From CAZLDI01 sp964558415 (GTDB lineage Bacteria; Chloroflexota; Dehalococcoidia; SM23-28-2; RBG-16-64-32), in assembly GCA_964558415.1 (NCBI GenBank), contig CAZLDI010000002.1, positions 1-64,000 of the forward strand: a stretch of DNA of 64,000 bases. Reading direction: 5' to 3'. Position numbers and translations under genes: made by a program. The notes under the pieces are model-generated. The model was not told the origin of the DNA. It worked only from the letters and a program-made list of their open reading frames with translations, and did no database searches. This document shows, piece by piece, positions 11,511-21,214 of the stretch. Every line of letters begins with the position of its first letter. Positions within the stretch are counted from its first letter, which is position 1.

Positions 11511-11942
11511 CTACTCGGCAGGTTCGGTCTGCAACTGCCGCAAAATCGTAGCGGAGTCAAAGTATACGCGCTCGCAGACCAGATTCGCCTCTTCAAAGAG
11601 GAAGAACGCGGTCATCCGGCACTTGAATGCGCGCCCTGTGGGAGGCATGCTGCCTAGCCGGCCCCTCTGCGTGCCCAGGAGCCAGAATTCTACGATTACC
11701 GCGTCAGATGCGTGGCGGAGCGAGATCAGTTCGTTGCGCTGATCGGGGAACGTGGCGCGGGATTCTGCGTAGTACCTCTGGACCTCGGAAGTGCCGTCAT
11801 ACACCCGGCCGGTGCTCATGATCTCGTAGCGGGGATGGGAGAAAGTCCGGAGAGCCGCCTCCAGGTCGAGGTCGTTTTCGGCCTGCATGTGCTCACGGAC
11901 GATTCGTTCGCGTATCAGGCGCGTGTCGTTCGCCGCGGTCAT
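11511..11942 (-). CDS. SnoaL-like (NTF2-fold) protein
   Basis: A 143-residue alpha+beta barrel protein of the nuclear transport factor 2 / SnoaL-like superfamily. N-terminal helices (RERIVREHMQAENDLDLEAALRTF) are followed by HPRYEIMSTGRVYDG, YYAESRATFPD, VIVEFWLLG and PPTGRAFKCRMTAFFLFE, the usual order of strands. Such proteins are small-molecule isomerases, cyclases or binding proteins; no catalytic pair can be assigned. The ATG at 11942 follows the stop of the acyl-CoA synthetase alpha gene by a single base, implying translational coupling with that operon. Confidence 0.75.
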   Translation of the reverse strand: MTAANDTRLIRERIVREHMQAENDLDLEAALRTFSHPRYEIMSTGRVYDGTSEVQRYYAESRATFPDQRNELISLRHASDAVIVEFWLLGTQRGRLGSMPPTGRAFKCRMTAFFLFEEANLVCERVYFDSATILRQLQTEPAE

Positions 11943-11943
11943 C

Positions 11944-13398
11944 CTAGTCCATCGCGTCGCGCGTCCGCCAGTAGCCGATGGCACGCCGCAGCGCGCGCGC
12001 GGCAGCTTGAAAGCTACCGAAAACCGGGATATCGCGTTCGATTAGCTTCGCGCGGATTTGTGCCATTACGTCCTCGACGTGGCCGGGGTGAGCGATCGCT
12101 ACGAACGGCTTCGAGGATCGCCCCTTGTGCTTCGCGAGGGTGTCCGCCATGCCGTCCAGCAGGGCGGGGTTGGCGGCGAGCCGGCGCGCGATGAAGCTGG
12201 CGCCCACTTCCATCGCGATGGCGTCAACGTTCGCGTCCTCATCGAGGATCTCGAAGAGCCTGTCGAGGTTTCCGGGCGCGAAGCCGTGGCCTATCGTCCC
12301 ACCGGCATCGAGGGGGTTCTGATAGCTGCCGCCGATGATGTTGAAGAACGATGACAGCTTCTCGTACGACCCTCCCGTCAACTTTGGCACTTCCAGCCCC
12401 TCACGCTCGAATGCGTCAGTAATCACGACCGACTGGCCGCCGGTCATCGCGATCAGGCCCATTCGTGTCCCGGTGCCTGGCTTGCAGTGCACCAGGGCCT
12501 TCACAACATCGATCGTCTCGTCAAGGCTCTCCGCCGGCACAACGCCGGCCTGCCGCATGGCAGCGTCCCAGATGGCGGCGTTTGTGGCCAGCGAGGCGGT
12601 GTGAGAATAGACCGCGCGGCCACCGGCGGCTGTGACGCCGCCCTTCCAGACCACGACCGGCTTCGTTTTGGCGGCATCCTTGAGCGCGCGGAAGAGACGG
12701 CGCCCGTCTTTCGTCCCTTCCAGGTACATAGCTATAACTTCGGTTTCCGGGTCACCGGCGAAGTAGTCGATGTAGTCCGGCGCGTCGAGTATCACGGCGT
12801 TGCCGAAGCTCACAGTCTTCGAGCACTTCACGCCCTGCACCGCGCCGACGAGCGAGAAGTTTATCGTGTGCGTGCCGCTCTGGCCGATGAAGCCAACGTT
12901 GCCCGCATCGCCGGTTGGTTGGTCTGTGCTGTGCCGGACTCCCAGCCGGCGGTTGTACAGACCCATACAGTTCGGTCCGATGAGCAGCAGATCGTTCTGC
13001 AGCGCGATCTCGGTGACTTGTCGTTGCGCCTCTATCCCGTCTTCCGTCTCCGTTTCCGCGAAACCGGACGTGAACAGGGCGACCGCACCGACTTTCCTGG
13101 CCGCGCAGTCCGCTACGATCCTGGCCGCTACGGGTCGCGGAACGGCGCAGAGGACGTAATCGATCTCATCGGGAACGTCGGCGAGGCTCGTATAGTTCGT
13201 GACGCCCATTGCCTCGATGCCGGGGATCTCCCCGGGGTCGATCTGGACGGACACGGCATCGCCGGTGAACGTGCTCATGCAGTTCAGCCACATGTAACCC
13301 ATGGCCCGCTTATCGCCAACGACGGCGACCGTGCGCGGGTTAAGGGCGCGTTCGAGACGCTTACGGAGGTCTGTCGCGCGCTCGGCTGTCTGGGTCAC
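11944..13398 (-). CDS. ADP-forming acyl-CoA synthetase, alpha (CoA-binding) subunit
   Basis: With the next upstream gene this forms an ADP-forming acetate/acyl-CoA ligase that makes ATP from acyl-CoA, or the reverse. The 484 residues contain an N-terminal CoA-binding Rossmann domain (NPRTVAVVGDKRAMGYMW) and two succinyl-CoA-ligase-like domains. GPNCMGLYN and IGQSGTHTINF are typical, and YSHTASLATNAAIWDAAMRQ carries the His that is phosphorylated in the family. MTGGQSVVITDAFEREGLEVP marks the last domain. Beta and alpha are separate genes as in archaeal enzymes, in the order beta, alpha, SnoaL-like. Substrate may be acetate or another short acid; the methylmalonyl-CoA mutase nearby suggests propionate is worth considering. 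Confidence 0.88.
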   Translation of the reverse strand: MTQTAERATDLRKRLERALNPRTVAVVGDKRAMGYMWLNCMSTFTGDAVSVQIDPGEIPGIEAMGVTNYTSLADVPDEIDYVLCAVPRPVAARIVADCAARKVGAVALFTSGFAETETEDGIEAQRQVTEIALQNDLLLIGPNCMGLYNRRLGVRHSTDQPTGDAGNVGFIGQSGTHTINFSLVGAVQGVKCSKTVSFGNAVILDAPDYIDYFAGDPETEVIAMYLEGTKDGRRLFRALKDAAKTKPVVVWKGGVTAAGGRAVYSHTASLATNAAIWDAAMRQAGVVPAESLDETIDVVKALVHCKPGTGTRMGLIAMTGGQSVVITDAFEREGLEVPKLTGGSYEKLSSFFNIIGGSYQNPLDAGGTIGHGFAPGNLDRLFEILDEDANVDAIAMEVGASFIARRLAANPALLDGMADTLAKHKGRSSKPFVAIAHPGHVEDVMAQIRAKLIERDIPVFGSFQAAARALRRAIGYWRTRDAMD

Positions 13399-13437
13399 GG
13401 CGCTAGCCGGCCAAGCCCTGATGCGGAGCGCTCACGC

Positions 13438-14130
13438 TCACCCGACCACGATCCGCGCGTCCACCGCGATGGCGCCGTCCGCGTATGCGAATACGGGATT
13501 CAGGTCCAGTTCCTCGATCTCCGGGTGTTCTTCCACGAAAGCCGACAGCTTCAGGAGCAGTTCCGCGATGGCGTCCAGGTCCGCCGGCTCCTGGCCGCGC
13601 ACGCCCTGGAGTACTGGGAAGCCCTTGATCTCCCTGATCATCTCCCGCGCGTCCTTCGGCTCCAGCGGGACAATGCGGAAGGCGACATCCTTCAGCACTT
13701 CGACGAAGATGCCTCCAAGCCCGAACATCAGGACAGGGCCGAACTGCGGGTCCTTGCTCATGCCGACGATTATCTCGGTGCCTGACGGGGCCATCTTCTG
13801 TACGGCGACGCCGTCGATCGTGGCAGCGGGTTCGTGCTTCTCTACGGAGGCGATAATCTCCTCGAACGCCGCTTGAACCTCAGCCGCCGAGCCCACTCCG
13901 ACCTTCACGCCGCCCACGTCCGACTTGTGGGTGACGTTGGGCGACACGATCTTCAGGACCACCGGGAAGCCGGCCTTTTCCGCCGCCGCCGCCGCTTCAG
14001 CCGGTGTCTTCGCCAGCGTCGCCAACGCCACAGGGATACCCGCCTCGTGGAGCACTTGCTTGGACTCGATCTCTGTAAGGACTGTGCGTCCCTGTTTGCG
14101 AGCCGTGGCCGTTACTTCGGCGAGAGACAT
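13438..14130 (-). CDS. ADP-forming acyl-CoA synthetase, beta (ATP-grasp) subunit
   Basis: A 230-residue ATP-grasp protein. Motifs are ESKQVLHEAGIPV at the start, FPVVLKIVSPNVTHKSDVGGVKVGV (ATP-grasp lysine strand and the His-Lys-Ser-Asp block) and GLGGIFVEVLKDVAFRIVPL near residue 150. It ends with the metal-binding region EELDLNPVFAYADGAIAVDARIVV. It binds ATP/ADP and phosphate, and receives the phosphate from the alpha subunit His. It precedes alpha on the transcript with a 39-nt gap. Confidence 0.9.
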   Translation of the reverse strand: MSLAEVTATARKQGRTVLTEIESKQVLHEAGIPVALATLAKTPAEAAAAAEKAGFPVVLKIVSPNVTHKSDVGGVKVGVGSAAEVQAAFEEIIASVEKHEPAATIDGVAVQKMAPSGTEIIVGMSKDPQFGPVLMFGLGGIFVEVLKDVAFRIVPLEPKDAREMIREIKGFPVLQGVRGQEPADLDAIAELLLKLSAFVEEHPEIEELDLNPVFAYADGAIAVDARIVVG

Positions 14131-14148
14131 CTGACGTGGGTAAGGAGC

Positions 14149-14358
14149 TCAGGCGCGGATTGTGGGCGCCGCCTTGGCGCTGCGGGTCATCGCCTTGCGG
14201 GCACTGTAGTTCGCGAAGCTGCGAGTCGCGCCGCAGTACTTGCAGACGCCGTCGCTTGTCTCTCCGTTCGGCGTCGCGATCTGCCAATGGTGCGCGCAGG
14301 CCATGCCAGCGGCGTCGCTGCTGCTCGTCTGCATCTCAGATCGCGGCTCGGCTACCAT
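14149..14358 (-). CDS. Small zinc-finger-like protein
   Basis: A 69-residue peptide. Conserved-looking core: CAHHWQIATPNGETSDGVCKYCGATRSFANY, where one Cys-His-His cluster and a C-x-x-C pair could hold a single zinc ion. The C terminus is basic (Lys/Arg-rich). It starts inside the end of the RRM-protein gene (7-nt overlap), so it is translationally coupled to it. Role unknown; association with an RNA-binding protein suggests an RNA or ribosome-linked function, which is inference. Confidence 0.65.
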   Translation of the reverse strand: MVAEPRSEMQTSSSDAAGMACAHHWQIATPNGETSDGVCKYCGATRSFANYSARKAMTRSAKAAPTIRA

Positions 14359-14708
14359 CGCCCGCCTCCACGGCCGCCGCGCCTGCCGCCGCCGCCGCCG
14401 CCGCCGTAGCCGCCTCCACCGCCGCCGCCGCCGTAACCTCCGCCCCCACCGCTTCGGGACTGCGGGGGTTTCGCTTCGTCCACCGTGAGGGTGCGTCCGT
14501 CAAGTGTCTTGCCATTCAGCTCTTCGATCGCCTTTCGAGCGTCACCGGTGTTAGTCATTTCCACGAAGCCAAAGCCACGGGAACGCCCGGAGTAGCGGTC
14601 GACGGCGACTGATGCGGACTCGACAGCCCCCACCTGCTCGAAAAAAGTGCGTAGGCCTGCGTCTGTCGTGTCATAGGAAATGCCGCCGACATAGAGCTTC
14701 GATGCCAC
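14352..14708 (-). CDS. RRM RNA-binding protein with glycine-rich tail
   Basis: A 118-residue protein like the cyanobacterial and chloroflexal Rbp cold-response proteins. The single RRM spans residues 1-82: RNP2 is KLYVGGISYDTTDAGL and RNP1 is RSRGFGFVEMTN. The tail is almost all Gly with Tyr and Arg (RGG-like). Start is GTG with AAGGAGG upstream. It probably binds single-stranded RNA, helping folding or stability at low temperature. It lies between the mutase gene and the zinc-finger peptide on the same strand. Confidence 0.92.
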   Translation of the reverse strand: MASKLYVGGISYDTTDAGLRTFFEQVGAVESASVAVDRYSGRSRGFGFVEMTNTGDARKAIEELNGKTLDGRTLTVDEAKPPQSRSGGGGGYGGGGGGGGYGGGGGGGRRGGRGGGRW

Positions 14709-14866
14709 TGAGGTCCTCCTTCAGGTGCCCGGCTATACGCGTCTGACGAGCCTCGGTGCGGGAAACGACTGGGGCGGCGAGGCAAGCTTTCTAACTATAG
14801 CGTTAACGTGGCTACTGAACAATAGATCGATCTGAGGACAATCGAGTCTGGGCCTTGCGGCCGGGG

Positions 14867-16507
<1,641 letters not shown>

Positions 16508-16667
16508 GACTCTTCGTGTGTAGAATAGCACGTTGGCGGATGCGGTTTACGTTGGCTGCGGTGCACGTTCCGAGCCACCCGAGGAGTGCGCGGACGGCGC
16601 GGGCCTTGACACGTGTGCTAGAATTTGGTCACGCGTCTTAGCGTCTTACTGATGGGGTGTATCATCT

Positions 16668-16883
16668 ATGGCTCTTGAGCCGTTCGACGACTATCTAGAT
16701 CTGGTGGAAGCGGCGCGTGTGCTTAACATTCATCCGCAGAGCCTGCGCCGGCTCATCAAGCAGAAGAAGGTGCCGGCCGTCCTCTTCGCGGGGAAGTACT
16801 TGATCCAGCGTGACAAGCTGGAGATGTTCAAGTCGAACTACGACCCGCGGCCCGGGCGCAAGGCCATTCGCACGCTGCTCTGA
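16668..16883 (+). CDS. Small helix-turn-helix (excisionase/MerR-like) protein
   Basis: A 71-residue DNA-binding peptide. DYLDLVEAARVLNIHPQSLRRLIKQ is a HTH_17/MerR-like unit and KKVPAVLFAGKYLIQRDKLEMF is the wing that follows. No other domain is present. Such proteins act as excisionases, plasmid or chromosome regulators; there is no integrase nearby, so a regulatory role is more likely. It stands alone on the plus strand, ending next to the convergent lipoprotein gene. A TGCTAGAAT extended -10-like box (16617-16624) lies 43 nt upstream. Confidence 0.75.
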   Translation: MALEPFDDYLDLVEAARVLNIHPQSLRRLIKQKKVPAVLFAGKYLIQRDKLEMFKSNYDPRPGRKAIRTLL

Positions 16884-16884
16884 G

Positions 16885-17670
16885 CTAGCCGTCGCTGGCG
16901 GATACCAACGGAGCGTCGATTGCGATGCCGGGATCGCCGACGTCACGAAACTCCATGAACAGGTCGAGCCCGATCGCCCTACCCTGTTCGTCAGTTGTCT
17001 GCGAGGTGATATTCAACCGGACGGGCCACCGTCCCTCATCCGCTACCCAGACGTCCACCTGAAACTTATCGGGCAGCTGTGTCTCCGGGGAGGTTCCGAG
17101 CAGCTCAGGGAGGCGCTCGAGGTCCGCGTCGTCGAGGGCATAGTGTTTCGTCACTATCTCGCTTACGGTTTCAGTCGTCGCCTCTGCGCCCGACAGGGAA
17201 TCTGACAACCGCTCAACGATGTCGGTGCACACAACGGCTGGCGTAAGCGAGGCCTCTTCGGAAGACTGCTGCCAGTCCAGCCCGACCCGCACCCAGTTCT
17301 CGCCTTCTACGCTTCGCAGCTCAAGCTCCTCGCCCTGGACGCGGAGGATCGTCTGGGAACGGTCAGGGGCGACGAATGCTCCCTCGAGCCGCATGTCGGA
17401 GAAAAGGGCCGTGAGGGCGTCGGCGAAGGCGCTCAGCGGAGCTGCTGTCGGAGAACCGGGGGTCCTTTCGAACGCCGGAGACGCCAGCTTCAGCGAAATC
17501 TCGTAGCGATAACTCGGGAGGTTGCTGATGCTGTCGCAAGAGACCGTTAGGCGGTCACTGCCACCGCCACCGTTTCCGCCACTGCACGCGCCAACTACCA
17601 GGGCAATTGTTGCTACAGCTGCGAGCGCGAAACCAAGCAGGCCGCGATTGTCCATCAAGGTCTTGACCAT
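16885..17670 (-). CDS. Putative lipoprotein, LppX/LprG-like
   Basis: The 261-residue protein has a lipoprotein signal: basic start, hydrophobic core and lipobox VVGAC near residue 29, followed by a Gly/Ser linker. The rest is a beta-rich domain with repeated strands such as SYRYEISLKLA, DMRLEGAFVAPDRSQTILRVQ and EGRWPVRLNITSQTTDEQGR. This pattern resembles the LppX/LprG fold, which carries lipids across the envelope; the assignment is by overall look only. It would be anchored outside the cytoplasmic membrane. Confidence 0.6.
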   Translation of the reverse strand: MVKTLMDNRGLLGFALAAVATIALVVGACSGGNGGGGSDRLTVSCDSISNLPSYRYEISLKLASPAFERTPGSPTAAPLSAFADALTALFSDMRLEGAFVAPDRSQTILRVQGEELELRSVEGENWVRVGLDWQQSSEEASLTPAVVCTDIVERLSDSLSGAEATTETVSEIVTKHYALDDADLERLPELLGTSPETQLPDKFQVDVWVADEGRWPVRLNITSQTTDEQGRAIGLDLFMEFRDVGDPGIAIDAPLVSASDG

Positions 17671-17729
17671 CGACTAAGAGACGCTGGACGAAGCCATGTC
17701 CGTTACAGTCCACGGCGGCGTGGGGCCGC

Positions 17730-18440
17730 TTAGCCGCCCCGTTCGGTCCTCCGCAGCTGTATGTAGCTAATGCTGTCGCGGTACGGCCCCTCCTCGATCA
17801 GGCCGCTCGCCATCAAGTAGTTCAGCATCGTCTCCAGACCGAGGATAGAAATGAGGTTATAGCCCTGAGCCCTAAGCTGCTCACGCGCCCCCTCCTGCCT
17901 GTCCAGAAGAACGAGCACATCGCGCACGCTGAGCTCCGCGTTCCGCTTGAGGAACGCTCCGGTTTCTGCGATGCCCCCACCGCTTGTCACAAGGTCGTCA
18001 ATCAGCAAGACAGTCTCGCCCGCGGCGTGCCTACCTTCGACCCAAACGCGATTGCCGTTGCGCTCCTTAGCGGGGTGAACGTAGATCAACGGACAGCGGC
18101 TGCGCAGGGAGAACGCGGTCGCCAGGTGCAGACCGCCAAAGGGGATCCCGCAGACGCGTTGGAACGACTGTACCTGCGGGTGCAGCATCGCCTGTCGTGT
18201 TTGGAGTTCCTCGTGCATCACGCGCGCCGCCCGCGCCAGAGCGCGAGGGCTGCTAATCAGCAGGCGAAGATTGACGTATACCGGCGAATGCTGCGTCGTT
18301 CGCCCCAACGTGAAATCTCCGAACTGGATCGCACCGAGGTTCCAGAGCTCCTTCGCCAGCCAGAGGTTGCCTGTGTCTTCCGGCATCTCCCACTCAACAC
18401 AGAAAGAGGCCCCTCCGCCGGAAGCGGAGGCGGCCTTCAT
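17730..18440 (-). CDS. pyrE: Orotate phosphoribosyltransferase-like protein
   Basis: PyrE joins orotate and PRPP to make OMP in pyrimidine synthesis. In the 236 residues the PRPP-binding motif VLLIDDLVTSGGG stands near residue 145, preceded by the substrate region FQRVCGIPFGGLHLATAF and the mobile loop YVHPAKERNGNRVWVEG. The N terminus GAIQFGDFTLGRTTQHSPVYVNLR fits OPRTase. The ATG at 18440 is preceded at exactly six nucleotides by TAATCT, suggesting leaderless transcription; an internal ATG 18 codons in is the alternative start. No other pyr genes are adjacent. Confidence 0.85.
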   Translation of the reverse strand: MKAASASGGGASFCVEWEMPEDTGNLWLAKELWNLGAIQFGDFTLGRTTQHSPVYVNLRLLISSPRALARAARVMHEELQTRQAMLHPQVQSFQRVCGIPFGGLHLATAFSLRSRCPLIYVHPAKERNGNRVWVEGRHAAGETVLLIDDLVTSGGGIAETGAFLKRNAELSVRDVLVLLDRQEGAREQLRAQGYNLISILGLETMLNYLMASGLIEEGPYRDSISYIQLRRTERGG

Positions 18441-18446
18441 GATCCG

Positions 18447-18452
18447 AGATTA
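18447..18452 (-). promoter_or_regulatory. -10 box of pyrE, leaderless arrangement
   Basis: TAATCT on the minus strand, six nucleotides before the ATG at 18440. Confidence 0.4.
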
Positions 18453-18482
18453 GCGCGACGATAACACCCGCGTTCAGTGCTG

Positions 18483-19502
18483 TCAAGGCGGCGAAAACCG
18501 CCGTCGCCAGCCGGCCCGCCAGCGGCGGCTGATCTCACGGTTTACCGCGTGTTTGGGTACGCGTCCGTTGAGGGCTTCAACGAGGTTTTGCGCCGCCAGC
18601 ATAGCCATTCGCGAGCGGGTGGCGATGCTCGCGCTGGCGATGTGCGGCGTGACGATAACGTTCTCCAGCTTAAGCAGAGGGTCGGTCGCAGCCATCGGTT
18701 CCGGATCGGTCACATCGATCGCGGCGGCTGCGATCGTGCCGCTGACGAGGGCCTCATACAACGCTCCCTGGTCCACCAGCGATCCCCGCGCGGTGTTCAC
18801 GAGGACGGCGGACGCTTTCATGAGAGTCAGTTCACGCGCGGCGATGAGGCCCCGGGTCTGCGGCGTCAGCGGCGCGTGCAGCGAGACAAAGTCGGACTCG
18901 CGCAGGAGTTGGTCGAGCGATGTGTGCGACATCTGCAAGCGGCGCTCGAGCGCTTCTCTTCTAGTGCGGCTGTGATAGAGGATTCGCATTCCAAACGCGC
19001 GTGCTCGAAGCGCCAGCTCTCGGCCGACGCCGCCCATTCCCACGATCCCCAGCGTTGAGCCCTCGAGGTCACGACCGAGCAGCGTTTCGGGTCCCCACGT
19101 CCGCCAGAGCCCATGCCGAACCAGGCGGTCCGCCTCGACCAACCTGCGCCCGGCGGCGATCATAAGGGCGAACGCGAACTCGGCCGTGGTTTCGGCAAGT
19201 ACGCCGGGCGTACGCGCGACGAGTACGCAATGGCGAGTGGCAGCGACTACATCGATGTTATCGAAGCCTGTTGCCATGTTGCTGACGACGAGGAGGCCAG
19301 GGGCTGAGTCGAGCAGGGCGGCGTCTATTTGGTCGGTCAGCAACGTCAGCAGCCCATCGCAGCCCGTTGCTGACTGAACCAACTCCTCACGTGGCGGAGG
19401 CACGTGGCCTGGCCAGACCTTCAGCTCCACGTGCTCGGCCAGATAGTCGAGCGCGCCACCGGGCAGGTGGCGCGTGACGTATATGCGGGGCTTCGATCTC
19501 AC
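18483..19502 (-). CDS. D-isomer 2-hydroxyacid dehydrogenase (glyoxylate/glycerate type)
   Basis: An NAD(P)-dependent dehydrogenase of 339 residues reducing 2-keto acids such as glyoxylate or hydroxypyruvate. The nucleotide fold is GSTLGIVGMGGVGRELALRARAFGM. The catalytic Arg is in VNTARGSLVDQGAL, the Glu in DVTDPEPMAATDPLL, and the His in NVIVTPHIASAS. It starts with GTG overlapping the stop of the DinB gene by three bases (GTGA), so the two genes are coupled. The exact substrate cannot be read from sequence. Confidence 0.9.
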   Translation of the reverse strand: MRSKPRIYVTRHLPGGALDYLAEHVELKVWPGHVPPPREELVQSATGCDGLLTLLTDQIDAALLDSAPGLLVVSNMATGFDNIDVVAATRHCVLVARTPGVLAETTAEFAFALMIAAGRRLVEADRLVRHGLWRTWGPETLLGRDLEGSTLGIVGMGGVGRELALRARAFGMRILYHSRTRREALERRLQMSHTSLDQLLRESDFVSLHAPLTPQTRGLIAARELTLMKASAVLVNTARGSLVDQGALYEALVSGTIAAAAIDVTDPEPMAATDPLLKLENVIVTPHIASASIATRSRMAMLAAQNLVEALNGRVPKHAVNREISRRWRAGWRRRFSPP

Positions 19503-20038
19503 GCGGAGCCGATGCGGGGGCCGCGCCGCTGGTCAGGTTCCTTCCCACCCAGAAACTGCGGCTTGTAGGTAGGCTCCTCACCGCGCACCTGGTCGACGTG
19601 CATGCGGTCGTGCCGGTAGTACGAGCGCAGCCACTGCATCGCTGTGAGCGAGCCAAAGATTGAGTTACTGGCCCGGCGGTCGAAGTCCGCAGGTTTCATC
19701 GAGGCGATAACGGACATGGTGGTCTCACGCTGGCGTCGCATTTCGGCCACGTGCTCCGCCGCGCTATGCTCATTCGCCCGCTCCAGCGGAATCGCGGAAC
19801 GTTCTCCGGTCACGCCGTCGACATTTGCGCCGTCTTCTTCGATCGCGCGCAGCACCCAGGCGCGGTACGCGGACTCCATCTCGCACAAGTGTGACATCTG
19901 TTGCTTTTGGTTCCACTCGCCCGGTTTCGGCGAGCGGGAAGCCTCTTCGTCACTGAGTCCCGCCAGTAGTGAGAGCAAGGTCTCTCTCTGGGATTGCATT
20001 TTTTCGATCAGTTCGTCAATTTGCGCCTGTTCGGCCAT
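19499..20038 (-). CDS. DinB-fold protein
   Basis: A 179-residue four-helix-bundle protein of the DinB/YfiT superfamily. DEEASRSPKPGEWNQKQQMSHLCEMESAYRAWV contains the typical W-and-H block, and YYRHDRMHVDQV gives the C-terminal metal-site histidines. These proteins often bind a divalent metal and act as thiol transferases or hydrolases; the function here is unknown. The ATG has AGGAGG eight to nine bases before it and a clear promoter further up. Confidence 0.8.
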   Translation of the reverse strand: MAEQAQIDELIEKMQSQRETLLSLLAGLSDEEASRSPKPGEWNQKQQMSHLCEMESAYRAWVLRAIEEDGANVDGVTGERSAIPLERANEHSAAEHVAEMRRQRETTMSVIASMKPADFDRRASNSIFGSLTAMQWLRSYYRHDRMHVDQVRGEEPTYKPQFLGGKEPDQRRGPRIGSA

Positions 20039-20057
20039 ATCTAGCCTCCTGCGGGGA

Positions 20058-20085
20058 ATGATACCGCCTCCGGCTGCGCTGTCAA
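20058..20085 (-). promoter_or_regulatory. Promoter of the DinB / hydroxyacid dehydrogenase pair
   Basis: TTGACA (20085-20080), 16-nt spacer, TATCAT (20063-20058) on the minus strand. Transcription would start near 20051, leaving a short leader with AGGAGG. Confidence 0.65.
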
Positions 20086-20156
20086 TTACAGGCGCGTCTC
20101 GCTACAATGATCGTGGGCCTACTGCCCAGAGAGCCAACAGGAGGCGTTCCCAGCAC

Positions 20157-20489
20157 ATGGCTACGAAAGACCCGCGCGAGCCGTTTACGCGCATCACCGT
20201 CCAAGAAGCGGACGAGATGATAGGTGGTGGCGCAGCCGTCATCGATGTCCGCGAGCCGCACGAATACACAGCCGGCCACGTGCCCGGCGCAGCGCTGATT
20301 CCGGTCGCGACAGTGTTCAAGCGCAAGGAAGAACTGCCCAAGGACAAGGACCTCATCTTCGTCTGCGCCGTCGGACAGCGCAGTGCGCTGGCCAGTGAGA
20401 TGGCGGCGGCCGCCGGCCTGACTCGCCTCTTCAACCTTGAGGGCGGTACCGATGCCTGGATAAAGGCCGGCATGCCCGTCGAAAAGTAG
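20157..20489 (+). CDS. Rhodanese-like sulfurtransferase
   Basis: A single-domain rhodanese of 110 residues. AAVIDVREPHEYTAGHVPGA is the conserved first part; the active loop IFVCAVGQRSALAS has the catalytic Cys (C80 or so) in the form C-A-V-G-Q-R-S. GGTDAWIKAGMP closes the fold. It moves sulfane sulfur between thiol acceptors. AGGAGG lies 9-10 bases before the ATG, and TACAAT (20103-20108) about 50 bases upstream is the likely -10 box. The HAD gene follows 44 nt downstream. Confidence 0.92.
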   Translation: MATKDPREPFTRITVQEADEMIGGGAAVIDVREPHEYTAGHVPGAALIPVATVFKRKEELPKDKDLIFVCAVGQRSALASEMAAAAGLTRLFNLEGGTDAWIKAGMPVEK

Positions 20490-20533
20490 GGCCACCGTTT
20501 GGCGAGCCCGAGCTCACGTTCCCCGACGAACCG

Positions 20534-21214
20534 TTGACCCGCGTCCTGCTGTTCGATATCGATAACACGCTCCTTTATACCGGCGGCGCCGGGGGCTTGG
20601 CCATGAGCATCGCTTTCGAGCAAATGTTTGGCATCGCTGATGGCTTCGGGAAGATTGAGTTCAGCGGCCGCACGGACTTGTTCATCGTCTCCGAAGGGCT
20701 CAGGCAGAATGGCATAGAGGGCGGGGCTGCGGCGCACCTCGATGAGTTCCTGCGCCGATACTATGCTCTACTTCCTGGTACGCTCCGTGATCGTGACGGT
20801 TACTTGATGCCCGGCTTCCCGCAGTTGCTGGAAGCGGCCTCGAAGCGCCCCGACGTCCGTGTCGGCCTCGGTACGGGCAACTTCAGCGAAGCGGCGCGCA
20901 TCAAACTCGAGCATTACGGCATCGCAGACTTCTTCTCGGGCGGGGGGTTCGGGGAGGAAAGCGTCGAACGCGCCGAAGTGATCGCCGCTGCGATAGCGCG
21001 TCTTGGTGACGGGGCGCTGCCGGACGACATCTTCGTCATCGGAGATACGCCTCACGACGTAATGTCGGGGCTCGACAACGGCGTGGTCGCTGTTGGAGTG
21101 GCCACCGGAACCTACACGACGGACCAGTTGCGGGAGAGCGGCGCGCACATGGCGTTTGAGGATTTCTCGGACTGGGAGGCGGCGGCCGCCATGCTGGTGG
21201 GGGCCGGCTCCTAA
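20534..21214 (+). CDS. HAD-superfamily phosphatase (phosphoglycolate-phosphatase-like)
   Basis: The 226-residue protein starts VLLFDIDNTLLYTGGAG (HAD motif I, DxDxT with N in place of a usual G). Motif II is GLGTGNFSEAARIKLEHYGI, and motifs III/IV are DDIFVIGDTPHDVMSGLDNG with the lysine replaced or supplied elsewhere. The cap is inserted after motif I. The reaction is probably phosphate-ester hydrolysis on a small metabolite such as phosphoglycolate. The start is TTG at 20534; no ATG or GTG exists in frame upstream close by. Confidence 0.85.
   Translation: MTRVLLFDIDNTLLYTGGAGGLAMSIAFEQMFGIADGFGKIEFSGRTDLFIVSEGLRQNGIEGGAAAHLDEFLRRYYALLPGTLRDRDGYLMPGFPQLLEAASKRPDVRVGLGTGNFSEAARIKLEHYGIADFFSGGGFGEESVERAEVIAAAIARLGDGALPDDIFVIGDTPHDVMSGLDNGVVAVGVATGTYTTDQLRESGAHMAFEDFSDWEAAAAMLVGAGS

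Noticed and set aside
16606..16624. TTGACA followed by TAGAAT before the small HTH gene, as a classical promoter
   Set aside because: The two boxes are only seven bases apart, so they cannot work together as -35 and -10; TAGAAT with TGC before it remains a possible extended -10.
19644..20156. 281-residue version of the rhodanese starting inside the DinB gene
   Set aside because: The N-terminal part is antisense to DinB; the ATG at 20157 has a ribosome site and gives a normal rhodanese.
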